A stretch of DNA of 64,000 nucleotides from Thermogemmatispora tikiterensis (GTDB lineage: Bacteria; Chloroflexota; Ktedonobacteria; Ktedonobacterales; Ktedonobacteraceae). The notes beneath the pieces were generated by a model, which saw only the letters and a list, made by a program, of their open reading frames with translations, had not been told where the DNA came from and searched no databases. A program made the position numbers and the translations under genes. The stretch spans positions 3,025,382 through 3,089,381 of the forward strand of contig NZ_MCIF01000002.1 in assembly GCF_003268475.1 (NCBI RefSeq). The letters are read 5' to 3'. This document shows positions 40,968 to 50,273 of the stretch, piece after piece (position 1 is the stretch's first letter; every line of letters begins with the position of its first letter).

Positions 40968-41469
40968 TCCTGCCCGCCGTCGCTTCACCCTCCTCCGGCC
41001 TTGCCCTTTTGCCTCCCTCCCTGGTGATTCGCCCAGGTGCCAACCTGGGGATTTTCCCGGCCTTCTTCCCCGGCCTTCTGACGGTGCGCTCCCTCCGACG
41101 CAAGACTATACTGTTTCGTGGGCGGCGAGACCCGTGGGAGCGTACCATGCCCCCCTGCCCGGAGCCTGTTGCATTGTGGAACCCGGCAGGCCCCGGCGTC
41201 TGGCGGGCAGGCCATACTCTCTGACAGAAGCGTGCGAGGCGTCAGGCTGGCCTGCCCGGCGCCAGGGAAGTCACCGGACGTGGCTTCAAGGGTTCCGGCA
41301 CGGTCCGACTGCCACGGGTCGCACACCTGCCCCTGTCCTTTGTCGAGCAGAGGAGCCAGACAGAGGACAAGGCCCCATTGACCCCGCGCCCGTTGCGCCT
41401 GGCCTGGTCTCTCCTCAGCCTTTCCGGGCTGCGGTCCAGCGAGCGAGCTGAAAGGAGTAAGTAAGCGCT
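40968..41469. other. Intergenic, 502 bp
   Basis: Only a TATACT box at 41107-41112 stands out; it could start a ~360-nt leader for the DUF4177-like gene. Long frames here on both strands have no ribosome-binding site or family resemblance. No RNA family recognised. Confidence 0.45.
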
Positions 41470-41769
41470 ATGCCACAGCAGTGGGCCTATAAGGTCGCTT
41501 ATATTGATACCCGTGGGCGCATCTCCTGCGAAGGTCTGGAGACGCTGATCGGCAACGAGCGACGCAGCGCCTTCGTGCGCCGCTATCTGAGCAGCCTGGG
41601 CCGCGAAGGCTGGGAGCTGGTGGGCATTCAGCCCCTGACCTCAACCTCGGCCTATTATGTCTTCAAGCGTCCAGCTCAGGAAGGCGACTACAGCAGCGAG
41701 TCGGCTCCCGCCGCGGAGCAGCCGCGCGCCGAGCCAGGCAGCGGCAGCCCCACCATCGAGACAGCCTAA
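41470..41769 (+). CDS. DUF4177-like small protein
   Basis: This 99-residue protein has an N-terminal ~65-residue domain with WAYKVAYIDTRGRIS, YLSSLGREGWELVGIQPLTS and YYVFKRP. That is the pattern of the DUF4177 family, in which the GWELV and YVFKRP phrases are typical. The last ~35 residues are Glu/Pro/Ser-rich and probably disordered. AAAGGAG lies 12 nt upstream. The family function is unknown. Confidence 0.8.
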   Translation: MPQQWAYKVAYIDTRGRISCEGLETLIGNERRSAFVRRYLSSLGREGWELVGIQPLTSTSAYYVFKRPAQEGDYSSESAPAAEQPRAEPGSGSPTIETA

Positions 41770-42006
41770 GTGCTCCGGCCCTCGGCCTGGGCGCCAGTCG
41801 ATCACCACGCATAGCAAAGCGCGACCCGGCTTCCTCCCCCGACCGCCTGCTCCGGTCTGCCAGAGCGGTGGCGGAAAGAGAAGGCCGGGCCGCGCTCTCT
41901 TTGATCAGTTCCTGCAACAGGCAGGCCAGTGACCGGCTGCCGGCTCCGGCTGTCGCTGGCCCGCCTGCAGGGCTGCGGGCTGCTAGCGCTCAGCTCAGGT
42001 CTGCTC

Positions 42007-42537
42007 TCAGGCCTGCCCGGCAGGAGCCTGCGAGGCACCGGCTCCTTCCTCATCTTGCAAGGTCCGCACGATGTTCAGGGCCTCCTCAACATGCTTCTCA
42101 GGGTTGAACTGCGATGAGAAGATGTGGCGCACCACACCACGCTTGTCGATAATATAGGTCACGCGCCCCGGCAGCAGGCCGAAGGTTGTCGGTACCCCAT
42201 AGCGCTTGCGCACGGCAGCCCCCCGGTCGCTCAGCAGGATGAAGGGCAGTCGATGCTGATTGGCAAACTGCTCATGCGACTCGGTCGAGTCCGAGCTAAT
42301 GCCTATGACTTCAGCCCCCGCCTGCTTGAAGACCACATAGCTATCGCGGAAGCAGACCGCCTCTGCGGTACAGCCGGGCGTATTGTCCTTGGGATAGAAG
42401 TAGAGGACGACCACAGACTTACCAATAAAGTCGTGCAGGCTGACTTGACGACCTGTCTGATCGGGCAGAGTGAAGTCTGGGGCCAGGTCACCGACCTGTA
42501 CTTTGCCTCGCTGCTCCGCAGTGTTTGATCCACTCAT
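42007..42537 (-). CDS. bcp: Thioredoxin-dependent peroxiredoxin, BCP/PrxQ type
   Basis: This 176-residue peroxidase reduces hydroperoxides with electrons from thioredoxin. The peroxidatic Cys is C56 in DNTPGCTAEAVCFRD. The second Cys, C62, lies six residues on instead of the usual five for PrxQ/BCP, so the resolving position may be shifted by one. GDLAPDFTLPDQTG and SSDSTESHEQFANQ are other family blocks. The Ala/Gly-rich C-terminus extends slightly beyond the usual ~155 residues. Confidence 0.94.
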   Translation of the reverse strand: MSGSNTAEQRGKVQVGDLAPDFTLPDQTGRQVSLHDFIGKSVVVLYFYPKDNTPGCTAEAVCFRDSYVVFKQAGAEVIGISSDSTESHEQFANQHRLPFILLSDRGAAVRKRYGVPTTFGLLPGRVTYIIDKRGVVRHIFSSQFNPEKHVEEALNIVRTLQDEEGAGASQAPAGQA

Positions 42538-42908
42538 GCGCGTGTTCCTTTCGTTCCCTTTTGCAGAAGAGCGACCGCCTGCCGAGGCGGGGGAGGGTCG
42601 TCACGTCAGTATGGCCTTGACCCGCTCACCCGGTCGGTCTCTCCTCCGAACTATGCAGACCAGTCACACGTAGAGAATGTAGGTCAGACGAGCAGCCTGG
42701 GTCAAGGTGTGAGCAGATCGACCTGACTCAGCAGATCAGGAGCACAGGTACTGGTATGCTATAATGAGGATCGGCTGCCAGCGGCCCAGCGGCCAGACCA
42801 GCCAGCCGTCCCCCGGAGCAGCCAGCAGCCGCTGATCAGAGCCGATCCCGTGCTGTTCTCACAGGATGACGTGAATGTGACGATTCTCAGCGAGGAGTGA
42901 CCTTTTCT
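42538..42908. promoter_or_regulatory. Divergent intergenic region with extended -10 promoter
   Basis: TGCTATAAT at 42757-42765 is an extended -10 on the plus strand, about 145 bp before the aldehyde dehydrogenase start. No strong -35 is present. The rest separates it from the divergent peroxiredoxin gene. Confidence 0.5.
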
Positions 42909-44405
42909 ATGACACAGCCATACGTCCAGACAGACCTTCCGGCGCGCAGCGAGCCGCCGGTCTTCTATAACTTCATCGGTGGCCAGTGGCGCCCCTCGGC
43001 AAGTGGAGCCACCTTCGTCAGCACCAACCCGGCCCATTGCTCCGAAATCATCGGCTACTACCAGCAATCGAGCGTCGCTGACCTCGATGAGGCCGTGCGC
43101 GCCGCGCGCCAGGCGCAACCCGCCTGGGCGGCCACACCGGCGCCGCAGCGGGCCGCGATCCTGCAGCGGGCGGCTCAGATCTTGGAGACGCGCCAGGAAG
43201 AGCTGGCGGTCCTCATGACGCGCGAGATGGGCAAGATCCTCAACGAGGCGCGGGGAGAAGTGCAGACGGCCATTGATGTTGCCCGTTACATCGCCAGCGA
43301 CGGCTGGCGTGCCGAAGGCGAGACCGTCCCCTCGGTTCAGCGTGGCAAGCTCTATCTGACCGTGCGCCAGCCGCTAGGCGTCGTTGGGCTGATCACCCCC
43401 TGGAACTTCCCTCTGGCCATTCCCGCCTGGAAGACCTTCCCGGCCCTGCAGGCCGGCAATGCCGTGGTTTTGAAGCCCGCCAGCGACACCCCCCTGCTGG
43501 CCCTCAAACTGGCCCAGGTCTTGCAGGAAGCTGGTCTTCCCGACGGCCTCTTCAACGTCGTCACCGGGCCTGGTGGCACCCTGGGCGAGGCCCTGGCCAG
43601 CCATCCCGACGTCAATATGATCTCTCTGACCGGCTCGACCGAGGTCGGACGGCGCGTCGCCGAGCTGTGCGGGCGCGACCTGCGCCGCTGCGCGCTGGAG
43701 CTGGGCGGCAAGAACGCCGTCATCGTGCTGGAGGACGCCGACCTGCCGCGCGCTGTCGCCAGCGTGGCTCTGGGGGCCTTTGGCACCACCGGCCAGCGCT
43801 GCACGGCCACCAGTCGCGTCATTGTCCACCGCGCCGTTGTCTCCGAGTTCAGCGAGCGCCTCATCGAAGCCGCCGCCAGCCTGCGCATCGGCGATGGCCT
43901 GCGCGAAGATGTCGACATGGGACCGCTCGTCAACCGGGGGCGCGTGCAGGCCGTGCACGAGTACACCGAGCTGGGCAAGCACGAAGGGGCCAGGCTCCTC
44001 TATGGCGGCAATCCACTGCGCGAGGGAGAATACAGCGACGGGGCCTTCTATCAACCGACCATCTTCGGCGAGGTCCAGCCCGAGATGCGTATCGCCCGCG
44101 AAGAGATCTTCGGTCCCTTCGTCTCCATCATCCCGGTGGCCTCCTACGAAGAGGCCGTCGCCGTCGCCAACAGCACGATCTACGGCCTCTCGACGGCCAT
44201 CTTCACCCGCAGCACTCACTACACTTTCCGCGCCATGCGCGACATCCAGTCTGGGTTGATCTACGTCAACGCGCCAACCACGCGCTCGGAGATCCATATG
44301 CCCTTTGGAGGAATGAAGGCCAGCGGCAACGGTCACCGCGAGCTGGGCCCCAACGCAGTCGCCGACTACAGCGAGGTCAAGACCGTCGCCGTCGTCTACG
44401 AATAG
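42909..44405 (+). CDS. NAD(P)+-dependent aldehyde dehydrogenase
   Basis: This 498-residue ALDH-superfamily enzyme oxidises an aldehyde to its acid. The general-base Glu lies in ALELGGKNAVIVLEDADL and the catalytic Cys in GTTGQRCTATSRVIVH. The cofactor segments TPWNFPLAIPAWKTFPAL and LTGSTEVGRRVAE are intact. The C-terminal block with PFGGMKASGNGHRELG resembles the succinate- and 2-oxoglutarate-semialdehyde dehydrogenase branches, but the substrate is not settled. The start at 42909 is used; GAGGAG lies 11 nt upstream. It is monocistronic. Confidence 0.95.
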   Translation: MTQPYVQTDLPARSEPPVFYNFIGGQWRPSASGATFVSTNPAHCSEIIGYYQQSSVADLDEAVRAARQAQPAWAATPAPQRAAILQRAAQILETRQEELAVLMTREMGKILNEARGEVQTAIDVARYIASDGWRAEGETVPSVQRGKLYLTVRQPLGVVGLITPWNFPLAIPAWKTFPALQAGNAVVLKPASDTPLLALKLAQVLQEAGLPDGLFNVVTGPGGTLGEALASHPDVNMISLTGSTEVGRRVAELCGRDLRRCALELGGKNAVIVLEDADLPRAVASVALGAFGTTGQRCTATSRVIVHRAVVSEFSERLIEAAASLRIGDGLREDVDMGPLVNRGRVQAVHEYTELGKHEGARLLYGGNPLREGEYSDGAFYQPTIFGEVQPEMRIAREEIFGPFVSIIPVASYEEAVAVANSTIYGLSTAIFTRSTHYTFRAMRDIQSGLIYVNAPTTRSEIHMPFGGMKASGNGHRELGPNAVADYSEVKTVAVVYE

Positions 44406-44568
44406 CCTTCCCTCCTCTACTACGGCAAACCAACCCAATCACAGGCAGCGGCCTGGCGGCTCCAGGAACCGACCGGATCATGCCGGCCCAGGACGACGAG
44501 CAGCGCCTGATCCGCCGCGCCGCTGCCCTCCTCCGCCGCTCTCTTCTCCAGGCCAGCGCGGTTCAGGC

Positions 44569-45834
44569 TCAGTTCTGAGGCGGCTCAAAGAGCGAGAAGA
44601 AGGCTTCCCAGACCTCTTGATTCTCCAGCCGTTCGTAGAGCGAGGCCACGCGTGAGTTAATCGTCTCAAAGATTACGCGCAAGATGCGCGAGAGCACCGA
44701 GAGCGCTTCCTCGTAGAACTCCTTGGAGCGCTGCAGATCACCGTGGAGCACCTCATGGCAGAGGGCCGTGAAATTCTCCACATCGATGCGATTATTCTGG
44801 ATAATGAACTTATAGTTCCCCATATAGCGCAGATGCTCGCGCGTGAGCAGGGCCTCCAGCGTATTGGGGTCCAGATCGGTCCCATTGGCGCGGCAGGTCT
44901 CGGCCAGGGCCTCCATCGTCCAGTTAATATAGTGCACCAGGGCCGGCAACTGCTCGACCGGACTCTTGCGCTTATACCAATCCTGCTCCATACGGCTGAT
45001 CAGATTCAGCAGCTCGAAGCTCTCCATGCGCATCCGTTCGGCGGGGCCAGGCAGGCGGACCGTCCGCGCGCCGCGTGAGGGTGGATGCGGCTCCTCGGCC
45101 AGAGGAACAATCAGCCGCTGCTGCACGAGCGCCGCCAGGTCGCGCGCCACCTCCAGCTCGGGCCGGCGCAGGCCGGTGGCAACCTTGCGCACCCAGCGAT
45201 GGATCGCCACCCGCTGCAGCACCTCGATCACCCGCCCGTTGAAGCTGAGCGGATAGGGGATCGCTGGCACCAGCTGGAGCACGGTGCGCATGCCGTTGGG
45301 CAGATAGAGCTTGAGCTGCTCCCACTCATCCGCATAGCGCACCATCTCCATCGTCACGCGCACGATCTCCAGGTCGAGCGACTGCTCTCCATAGGGCAGA
45401 AAAGCCTGCTTTTTGGGACTGGTAATGAACTCATAGGTGCCTTCACGCCAGAGGGCCAGCTCGCGCGCCGTCCAGAGGGCCTTCGTACGCAGGGCCTCGT
45501 AGAGCTGCTGCTCATTAATGACGCGCATGGCAATCAGGCGCTCGCCGATGCGGCGCCCGAAAGCGTCCTGCAGCTGCTGGTTAAAGGCTAACTCCACCTC
45601 CTGATAGGTGGCCATCCCCAATTGCTGGAGCACATCGCCCAGGGTCAGCGCGCAAGAATCAAGCTCAGAGCAGTTGGCAATCTTGCCATCGCTGAAATAG
45701 AGAATACCGACCCGCCCCTGCTCGTGCTTCAAGTGCAAGGCACCCGTCGCCGACCCCAGCTCCATCATCTGCAGAATTTCAACCAGCCCGAAATCTCTCA
45801 GCGACCCCTGCAAGAGTCTGGTATTCGTCGTCAT
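44569..45834 (-). CDS. DUF4388 (PATAN-like) domain protein
   Basis: This 421-residue protein begins with a DUF4388-type domain: LQGSLRDFGLVEILQMMELG, then GALHLKHEQGRVGILYFSDG and LGDVLQQLGMATYQEVELAF. A second copy-like region (~95-190) and a helical C-terminal half (MESFELLNLISRMEQDWYKR; LSRILRVIFETINSRVASLY) follow. Such proteins occur with GTPases, kinases and motility or gliding regulators in Chloroflexota and Myxococcota. No such partner is adjacent here. GGGAGAAC precedes the start at 45834. Confidence 0.82.
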   Translation of the reverse strand: MTTNTRLLQGSLRDFGLVEILQMMELGSATGALHLKHEQGRVGILYFSDGKIANCSELDSCALTLGDVLQQLGMATYQEVELAFNQQLQDAFGRRIGERLIAMRVINEQQLYEALRTKALWTARELALWREGTYEFITSPKKQAFLPYGEQSLDLEIVRVTMEMVRYADEWEQLKLYLPNGMRTVLQLVPAIPYPLSFNGRVIEVLQRVAIHRWVRKVATGLRRPELEVARDLAALVQQRLIVPLAEEPHPPSRGARTVRLPGPAERMRMESFELLNLISRMEQDWYKRKSPVEQLPALVHYINWTMEALAETCRANGTDLDPNTLEALLTREHLRYMGNYKFIIQNNRIDVENFTALCHEVLHGDLQRSKEFYEEALSVLSRILRVIFETINSRVASLYERLENQEVWEAFFSLFEPPQN

Positions 45835-45897
45835 AGTTCTCCCTCGAATGGGACTTGCCTCCTCGCCACCTGTCCTATTCGTCACACGCGGCCAGGC

Positions 45898-45925
45898 CTG
45901 TCTGTCCGTTTGTCCGTCTCTCTGT
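45898..45925. repeat. Degenerate TGTC/CGTC tetranucleotide run
   Basis: Six to seven imperfect 4-bp units lie 64-91 bp upstream of the DUF4388-type gene start. Confidence 0.75.
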
Positions 45926-46014
45926 CAGCTAGCCAGCCCGTGCCTCGGCGCTCCGATCTCCGCTCGATGCTGCGGAGAGTACACTTGATGCATTATAACA
46001 GATGCCAAGTCATT

Positions 46015-47280
46015 TCAACAAGCACCGCTCTGCCTTGACGTCCGCCCGCTTCCCTCCAGTGCCGCGCGCAGCAGTGGTTCAAGCGCCTCCCAGGAATAGC
46101 GCTCTTCCACCAGGCGCCGCCCGTTGCGCCCAAGCTGACGCGCCAGTCGCCGATCGCGCAGCAGAGTCACGATGGCCTCAGCGAAGTCCCCTGGCTCGCG
46201 CACAAGCACATGCTCACCATCGCGCAGGGCCAGGCCCTCAGCACCGCGCGGCGTTGTGACCACGGCCCGCTCCAGCGCCAGCGCCTCCAGGATCTTGTAG
46301 CGGGTGCCCGAACCATGCCGCAGCGGCACCGGCACAACCGCCGCCCGCGCCAGATACGGGCGCACATCAGGAACGGTATCCGTGACAACGACCTCCGGCT
46401 CACGGCGCAGACAGGCCACCAGCCCATAGCGATCGCGCCCAACCAGCACGAGGCGCGCCCGTGGGCAACGACGACGCACGGCGGGCAGAATGCGCTCGCT
46501 CAGCAAGACCGCCGCCTCCACATTGGGACCATAGCCGAACTCCGCCGGATAGACGATATCCAGCATCTCCTCCGCTTCGGTTTCGGCTTCAGCTCCAGCC
46601 CCGGCAGCCTCCAGCGCCCGCGGCGGCTCGTATTGACGCAAATCGAGAGCGTTCGGCACGACGCGCAGCCGCAGCTCTGCACCAGCTCCACACACCTGCC
46701 GCTGACGGCAGACATCTTCCTCCGACGGCAGCCAGACCTCATCGGCAGCCGGGAAGCAGCGGCGCTCACGCCGACGAAAGACCAGATGGCGCAGGCGTGC
46801 CTCCTCTGCCTCGCGCGCTGAGCCGGCCAGCTCCGCCAGCTGCAGCGCCAGCTCGCTTTCAACATTATGGCAATCGATAAAGACCTGCAGCCCACGTCGT
46901 TTCAGCATTGGCGCCAGCTCGCTGGCATAGGGATGGACCAGCACGACATGCGTCGCCTGCTGCTGCGCCAGCCAGTCCAGCAAGCGTCGACGCTGGTCAG
47001 CCAGCGAGGGAGCCACATAGCCCGGCCACAGATGGCGCAGGCGCAGCCCCAGTGCCCGGACACCATGCGGTGGCACAAAAGCCGCCAGCTCGGGACGCCG
47101 CGGATCGGAGCGCGGCGGCTCCTCCAACGAGACCGGGCCGCCCTCACGCAGGTCCCAGACGGCCAGTCCCTGCGCACCTGCCAGGCGCGCCAGCAGAGAC
47201 TGAAGCTGATAAAAGCGGATCTGTAGCCCACCGATGATCGGTGGCACCACCACCCAGGGAGCAATCAGCGCCAGTCGCAT
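46015..47280 (-). CDS. GT-B glycosyltransferase (group 1 / GT4-like)
   Basis: This 421-residue enzyme is likely to transfer sugar from a nucleotide donor. The N-terminal Rossmann half begins MRLALIAPWVVVPPIIGGLQ, with the Gly-Gly loop of GT-B enzymes. The C-terminal half has ARLVLVGRDRYG, then VVPVPLRHGSGTRYKILEAL, the EX7E-like donor-binding block, and VVTTPRGAEGLAL. It resembles the stelonated TuaH/exopolysaccharide-type enzymes. No other polysaccharide gene is adjacent, so the acceptor is unknown. Confidence 0.9.
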   Translation of the reverse strand: MRLALIAPWVVVPPIIGGLQIRFYQLQSLLARLAGAQGLAVWDLREGGPVSLEEPPRSDPRRPELAAFVPPHGVRALGLRLRHLWPGYVAPSLADQRRRLLDWLAQQQATHVVLVHPYASELAPMLKRRGLQVFIDCHNVESELALQLAELAGSAREAEEARLRHLVFRRRERRCFPAADEVWLPSEEDVCRQRQVCGAGAELRLRVVPNALDLRQYEPPRALEAAGAGAEAETEAEEMLDIVYPAEFGYGPNVEAAVLLSERILPAVRRRCPRARLVLVGRDRYGLVACLRREPEVVVTDTVPDVRPYLARAAVVPVPLRHGSGTRYKILEALALERAVVTTPRGAEGLALRDGEHVLVREPGDFAEAIVTLLRDRRLARQLGRNGRRLVEERYSWEALEPLLRAALEGSGRTSRQSGAC

Positions 47281-47525
47281 CGTCTTCGCTACCTTCGCCT
47301 CCTCCAGAACGAGAGCAAGTCTCACCACCTCAGCTCACAAGGCCCCCCCCCACCCCTGTCGCGCCCAGCCTCAGCCGTCCCTCCCCGCGCGCTCGCCCTC
47401 ATCAGGAGCATTGTGCGCCACAAGCCTGGTCGCTGTCAAATCCCCCTTTCTGGCGGCGCGCTCCCCAGCTCTCGCCGGATCGGCAGCGTCACAGCGGGAG
47501 ATCATGAAAAAGCCTGCCCACCTTT

Positions 47526-47540
47526 GCTATAATTCCGAAC
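47526..47540 (+). promoter_or_regulatory. Extended -10 promoter giving a leaderless SDR transcript
   Basis: TGC-TATAAT has its hexamer at 47528-47533. The ATG begins at 47541, where transcription would start. No Shine-Dalgarno sequence lies between. Confidence 0.65.
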
Positions 47541-48254
47541 ATGAGCATCAAAGATCGTGTCGCCGTCATCACCGGAGCAGGCCGGGGCATTGGGCGCGCC
47601 ACCGCCGAGCGCTTCGCGCGTGAGGGAGCCTCTCTTGTCCTGTTCAGCCGCACACCAGAGCATCTCGACGAGACGCGCGCCCTCGTCGAGCGCCAGGGGG
47701 GCCGGGTTCTTGCCATCGCAGGAGACGTTGCTCGCGAAGAAGATGTCGAGCACCTCTTTCAGCAGGCCCGCGCCCACTACGGGCGCGTTGACATTCTCAT
47801 CAACAGCGCTGGCATCGTGGCCGTGCGCTCCTTTCGCGAAATGGACACGGCCACCTGGGATCGCGTTCTGGCCGTCAACCTGCGCGGTACCTTTCTGTGC
47901 TGTCGGGAAGCCTTCCGCCTGATGGCAGAGCAGGGCCAGGGCGTCATCATCAACATCTCATCGCTCTCGGGGGTCAAGGGCGTCGAAAAATTCCCTGGCC
48001 TGAGCGCCTACAACGTCTCCAAAGCAGGTGTCGCCAGCCTGACCGAGATCCTGGCCCTGGAAGGAAAAGCCCACAACATCCGTGTCTGCGCCGTCAGCCC
48101 AGGGGCAGTTGACACCGACATGCTGCGCCAGGCTGCGCCGCATCTCAAGCCCGGCATGAGCGCACAGGACATGGCCGAGATCCTGCTTTTCCTGGCCGAC
48201 GACAGCGGGCGCCTGCTCAGCGGCACCAACCTGGAGATCTACAGCAACGCCTAG
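47541..48254 (+). CDS. Short-chain dehydrogenase/reductase
   Basis: This 237-residue NAD(P)-dependent oxidoreductase of classical SDR type has the cofactor motif TGAGRGIG (11-18), NSAG, the catalytic Ser in INISSLSGV, and YxxxK in SAYNVSKAG. It is close to FabG-like 3-ketoacyl reductases but lacks a fatty-acid synthesis context. The next gene is a PTPS/QueD-family enzyme, so a pterin-reductase role is possible but unproven. It appears to be translated from a leaderless mRNA. Confidence 0.93.
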   Translation: MSIKDRVAVITGAGRGIGRATAERFAREGASLVLFSRTPEHLDETRALVERQGGRVLAIAGDVAREEDVEHLFQQARAHYGRVDILINSAGIVAVRSFREMDTATWDRVLAVNLRGTFLCCREAFRLMAEQGQGVIINISSLSGVKGVEKFPGLSAYNVSKAGVASLTEILALEGKAHNIRVCAVSPGAVDTDMLRQAAPHLKPGMSAQDMAEILLFLADDSGRLLSGTNLEIYSNA

Positions 48255-48409
48255 GCAAGCGAGCTGAGCGGGTCAGTCAGCCGGGAGGGGGGAGGGGCCA
48301 GGAGAGTCAGGAGAACCAGTCACAAGAGACGAGCCGACAGGTAGATGGCCGTCCATCATCTACCAGCAGTCGACCAGTGAGTGGACAAGACGGGAGACAA
48401 GACGGGACT

Positions 48410-48844
48410 ATGGCAACGGTCTACTTAACACGTCGCGCCAGCTTCAGCGCCTCGCATCGACTCTGGAGCGAGGCCCTCAGCGAGCGTGAAAACTGGGAAC
48501 TTTACGGCAAATGCGCCAATCCCAACGGGCACGGGCATAACTATACCCTGGAGGTTACCCTGCGTGGCGAACCGGACCCACACACGGGCATGCTGATGAA
48601 CCTGGCCGAGTTGCGCGAGATCATGCACCGCGAAATTGTTGACCAGGTCGACCATCGCCATCTCAACTACGACGTGCCCTGGCTGCGCGAGAGCATTCCC
48701 ACCACAGAGAACCTGGTCATCAAGTTCTGGGAGCGGCTGGAGGCGGCCCTTCCGCCGGGCCTGCTCTACGAGGTCAGGCTCATCGAGACCGATAACAACA
48801 GCGCCAGCTATCGAGGCGAGCGCCACCCACTCACTCATCCATAA
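48410..48844 (+). CDS. 6-pyruvoyl-tetrahydropterin synthase / QueD family enzyme
   Basis: This 144-residue protein belongs to the T-fold PTPS/QueD family. Zinc ligands are His16 (FSASHRL) and His41/His43 (GHGHNY), and the catalytic Cys35 is in YGKCANPNGHGHNY. VDHRHLNYDV and PTTENLVIKFW are further family blocks. The sequence fits both 6-carboxytetrahydropterin synthase (queuosine) and pyruvoyl-tetrahydropterin synthase; the NPNGHGHNY context is also found in eukaryotic PTPS. No queC, queE or folE is adjacent. Its 3' end overlaps the convergent exonuclease gene by 14 bp. Confidence 0.9.
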   Translation: MATVYLTRRASFSASHRLWSEALSERENWELYGKCANPNGHGHNYTLEVTLRGEPDPHTGMLMNLAELREIMHREIVDQVDHRHLNYDVPWLRESIPTTENLVIKFWERLEAALPPGLLYEVRLIETDNNSASYRGERHPLTHP

Positions 48845-50024
48845 GTGAGCGGAGGCGGGCCTTCCAATCGCTGTCGCTGGCCGCATCGTCGCTCTCGCCG
48901 ATCGTCCAACTGCGGGCGCCATCGGTGAGGCGGGTCGGCTGCGCGGTCAGCGGGCGAGGAGAAGAATTGAGGGTACGCAGGGCAGATTGCGCAGCCTTGC
49001 GCACATCGTAGACAGGGTCCTGCAACAGGGAGCGGATCGCCTCGCGGCTGCTCTGGTGCCCCAAGCGGCCCAAAGCTCGCGCGGCGGCGGCGCGTTCATC
49101 GGATGTTGGCGCCTTGAGCAAGGCTTGCAGCTCGGGCGCCAGGCCAGTCAGCGAGAGATCGGCAATCAGGCGCAGGAGCCGGCTGCGGCGCATGGGATGG
49201 CGCAGGCTCAGTAGGGCAGCGCGGCAATCGGCGTAGATCTGCTCCTCGCTCAATAGCCCCTTCGCGCGCGCCTCGGCTACCGCCAGCTCGGCAGGCAGTG
49301 ACGACGATCCGCGCAGAAACGGCTCAATCCAGTCGGCGACTGGTTCCAGCTCGCCAACATACTCATGAAGCACCAGGATATCGTGATAGTGCTCATCGAG
49401 CCAGTAGTAGAGAGCCAGCGTCATCTCAGCGTCCCGCGCCGCATAGGCCACCATCGCCGGCGGCAGCGGACGCCTCGCCCAATCGGTGCGCTGCAGGCTC
49501 TTATCAAGATGGATGCCAAAGGCCCGCTGCAACATCGCCGCCAGTGACGACTCGTTCTGGCCGAAGATCGAGCGGCTTGCGGCCTCCAGATCAAAATAGT
49601 GCGCCACATTCAGACCGCGCTCGGCCATCACGTGCAGATCAGCCCCTGCCCCATGCAGCAGAATACTGATCTCCGCATTCTCGGTGACCACCGCCAGAGG
49701 GGAGAGATCAGCGAGGCGCCAGGCATCGATCACAAAGCACTGGCCATCGATCGCCAACTGCAGCAGAGCCAGGCGATGAGAAGGACCATTCTCGCCCAGG
49801 AGCCGCGAGCGACCCTGGACAAACTCGGCATCGACTCCAATGATGGGGGCCGTGCGTAAGATCTCGACAGCGTCGAGCAACTGCTCCGGTCGCTCTACAT
49901 AGATACGTTGCCCTTTGGCCGGCGGGCGACCGGGCGGAGGCGTCGGGCCAAGATAACCCGGCTGAACTTTCTCTTGAGCGCCTGGTTCCGGCGAAGCATC
50001 TCTGTCTTTCAACGCTTCTGCCAT
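48831..50024 (-). CDS. RNase D-like DEDDy exonuclease with C-terminal HEAT repeats
   Basis: This 397-residue protein has the 3'-5' exonuclease motifs complete: D65/E67 in IIGVDAEF, D129 in GAGADLHV, and Tyr194/Asp198 in YAARD, the DEDDy form. Unlike typical RNase D it lacks a recognisable HRDC domain. Instead, from about 255 it has helical repeats ending in HEAT-like units (ERAAAARALGRLGHQSSREA; QDPVYDVRKAAQSALRTLNS). The first ~38 residues are Pro/Gly-rich. The start at 50024 is chosen with a GGAT-type site. Its likely role is RNA 3'-end trimming with a HEAT scaffold. Confidence 0.87.
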   Translation of the reverse strand: MAEALKDRDASPEPGAQEKVQPGYLGPTPPPGRPPAKGQRIYVERPEQLLDAVEILRTAPIIGVDAEFVQGRSRLLGENGPSHRLALLQLAIDGQCFVIDAWRLADLSPLAVVTENAEISILLHGAGADLHVMAERGLNVAHYFDLEAASRSIFGQNESSLAAMLQRAFGIHLDKSLQRTDWARRPLPPAMVAYAARDAEMTLALYYWLDEHYHDILVLHEYVGELEPVADWIEPFLRGSSSLPAELAVAEARAKGLLSEEQIYADCRAALLSLRHPMRRSRLLRLIADLSLTGLAPELQALLKAPTSDERAAAARALGRLGHQSSREAIRSLLQDPVYDVRKAAQSALRTLNSSPRPLTAQPTRLTDGARSWTIGESDDAASDSDWKARLRSLMDE

Positions 50025-50273
50025 CCTGGTCACAAAAGCTAGAAACGCTACCTGACTATCAACCTGGAGGTGTCTCCCACTATAGCAGATTTTCGAGCTG
50101 TCGTACAGACCACAGTTGCCAACCGCGCCGCTTCCCTTCACCCCGCTCCCCCTGGCCCACTATGCCCGACGCATCAGTTGCGGAGCCGCACCAGGGTCTG
50201 GGGCGGCGTGACCCGACAAAAGCGCCAGCCACGCCAGCGATCCTTTATCCCTCAGTAGACAGCTGCACCAGCT

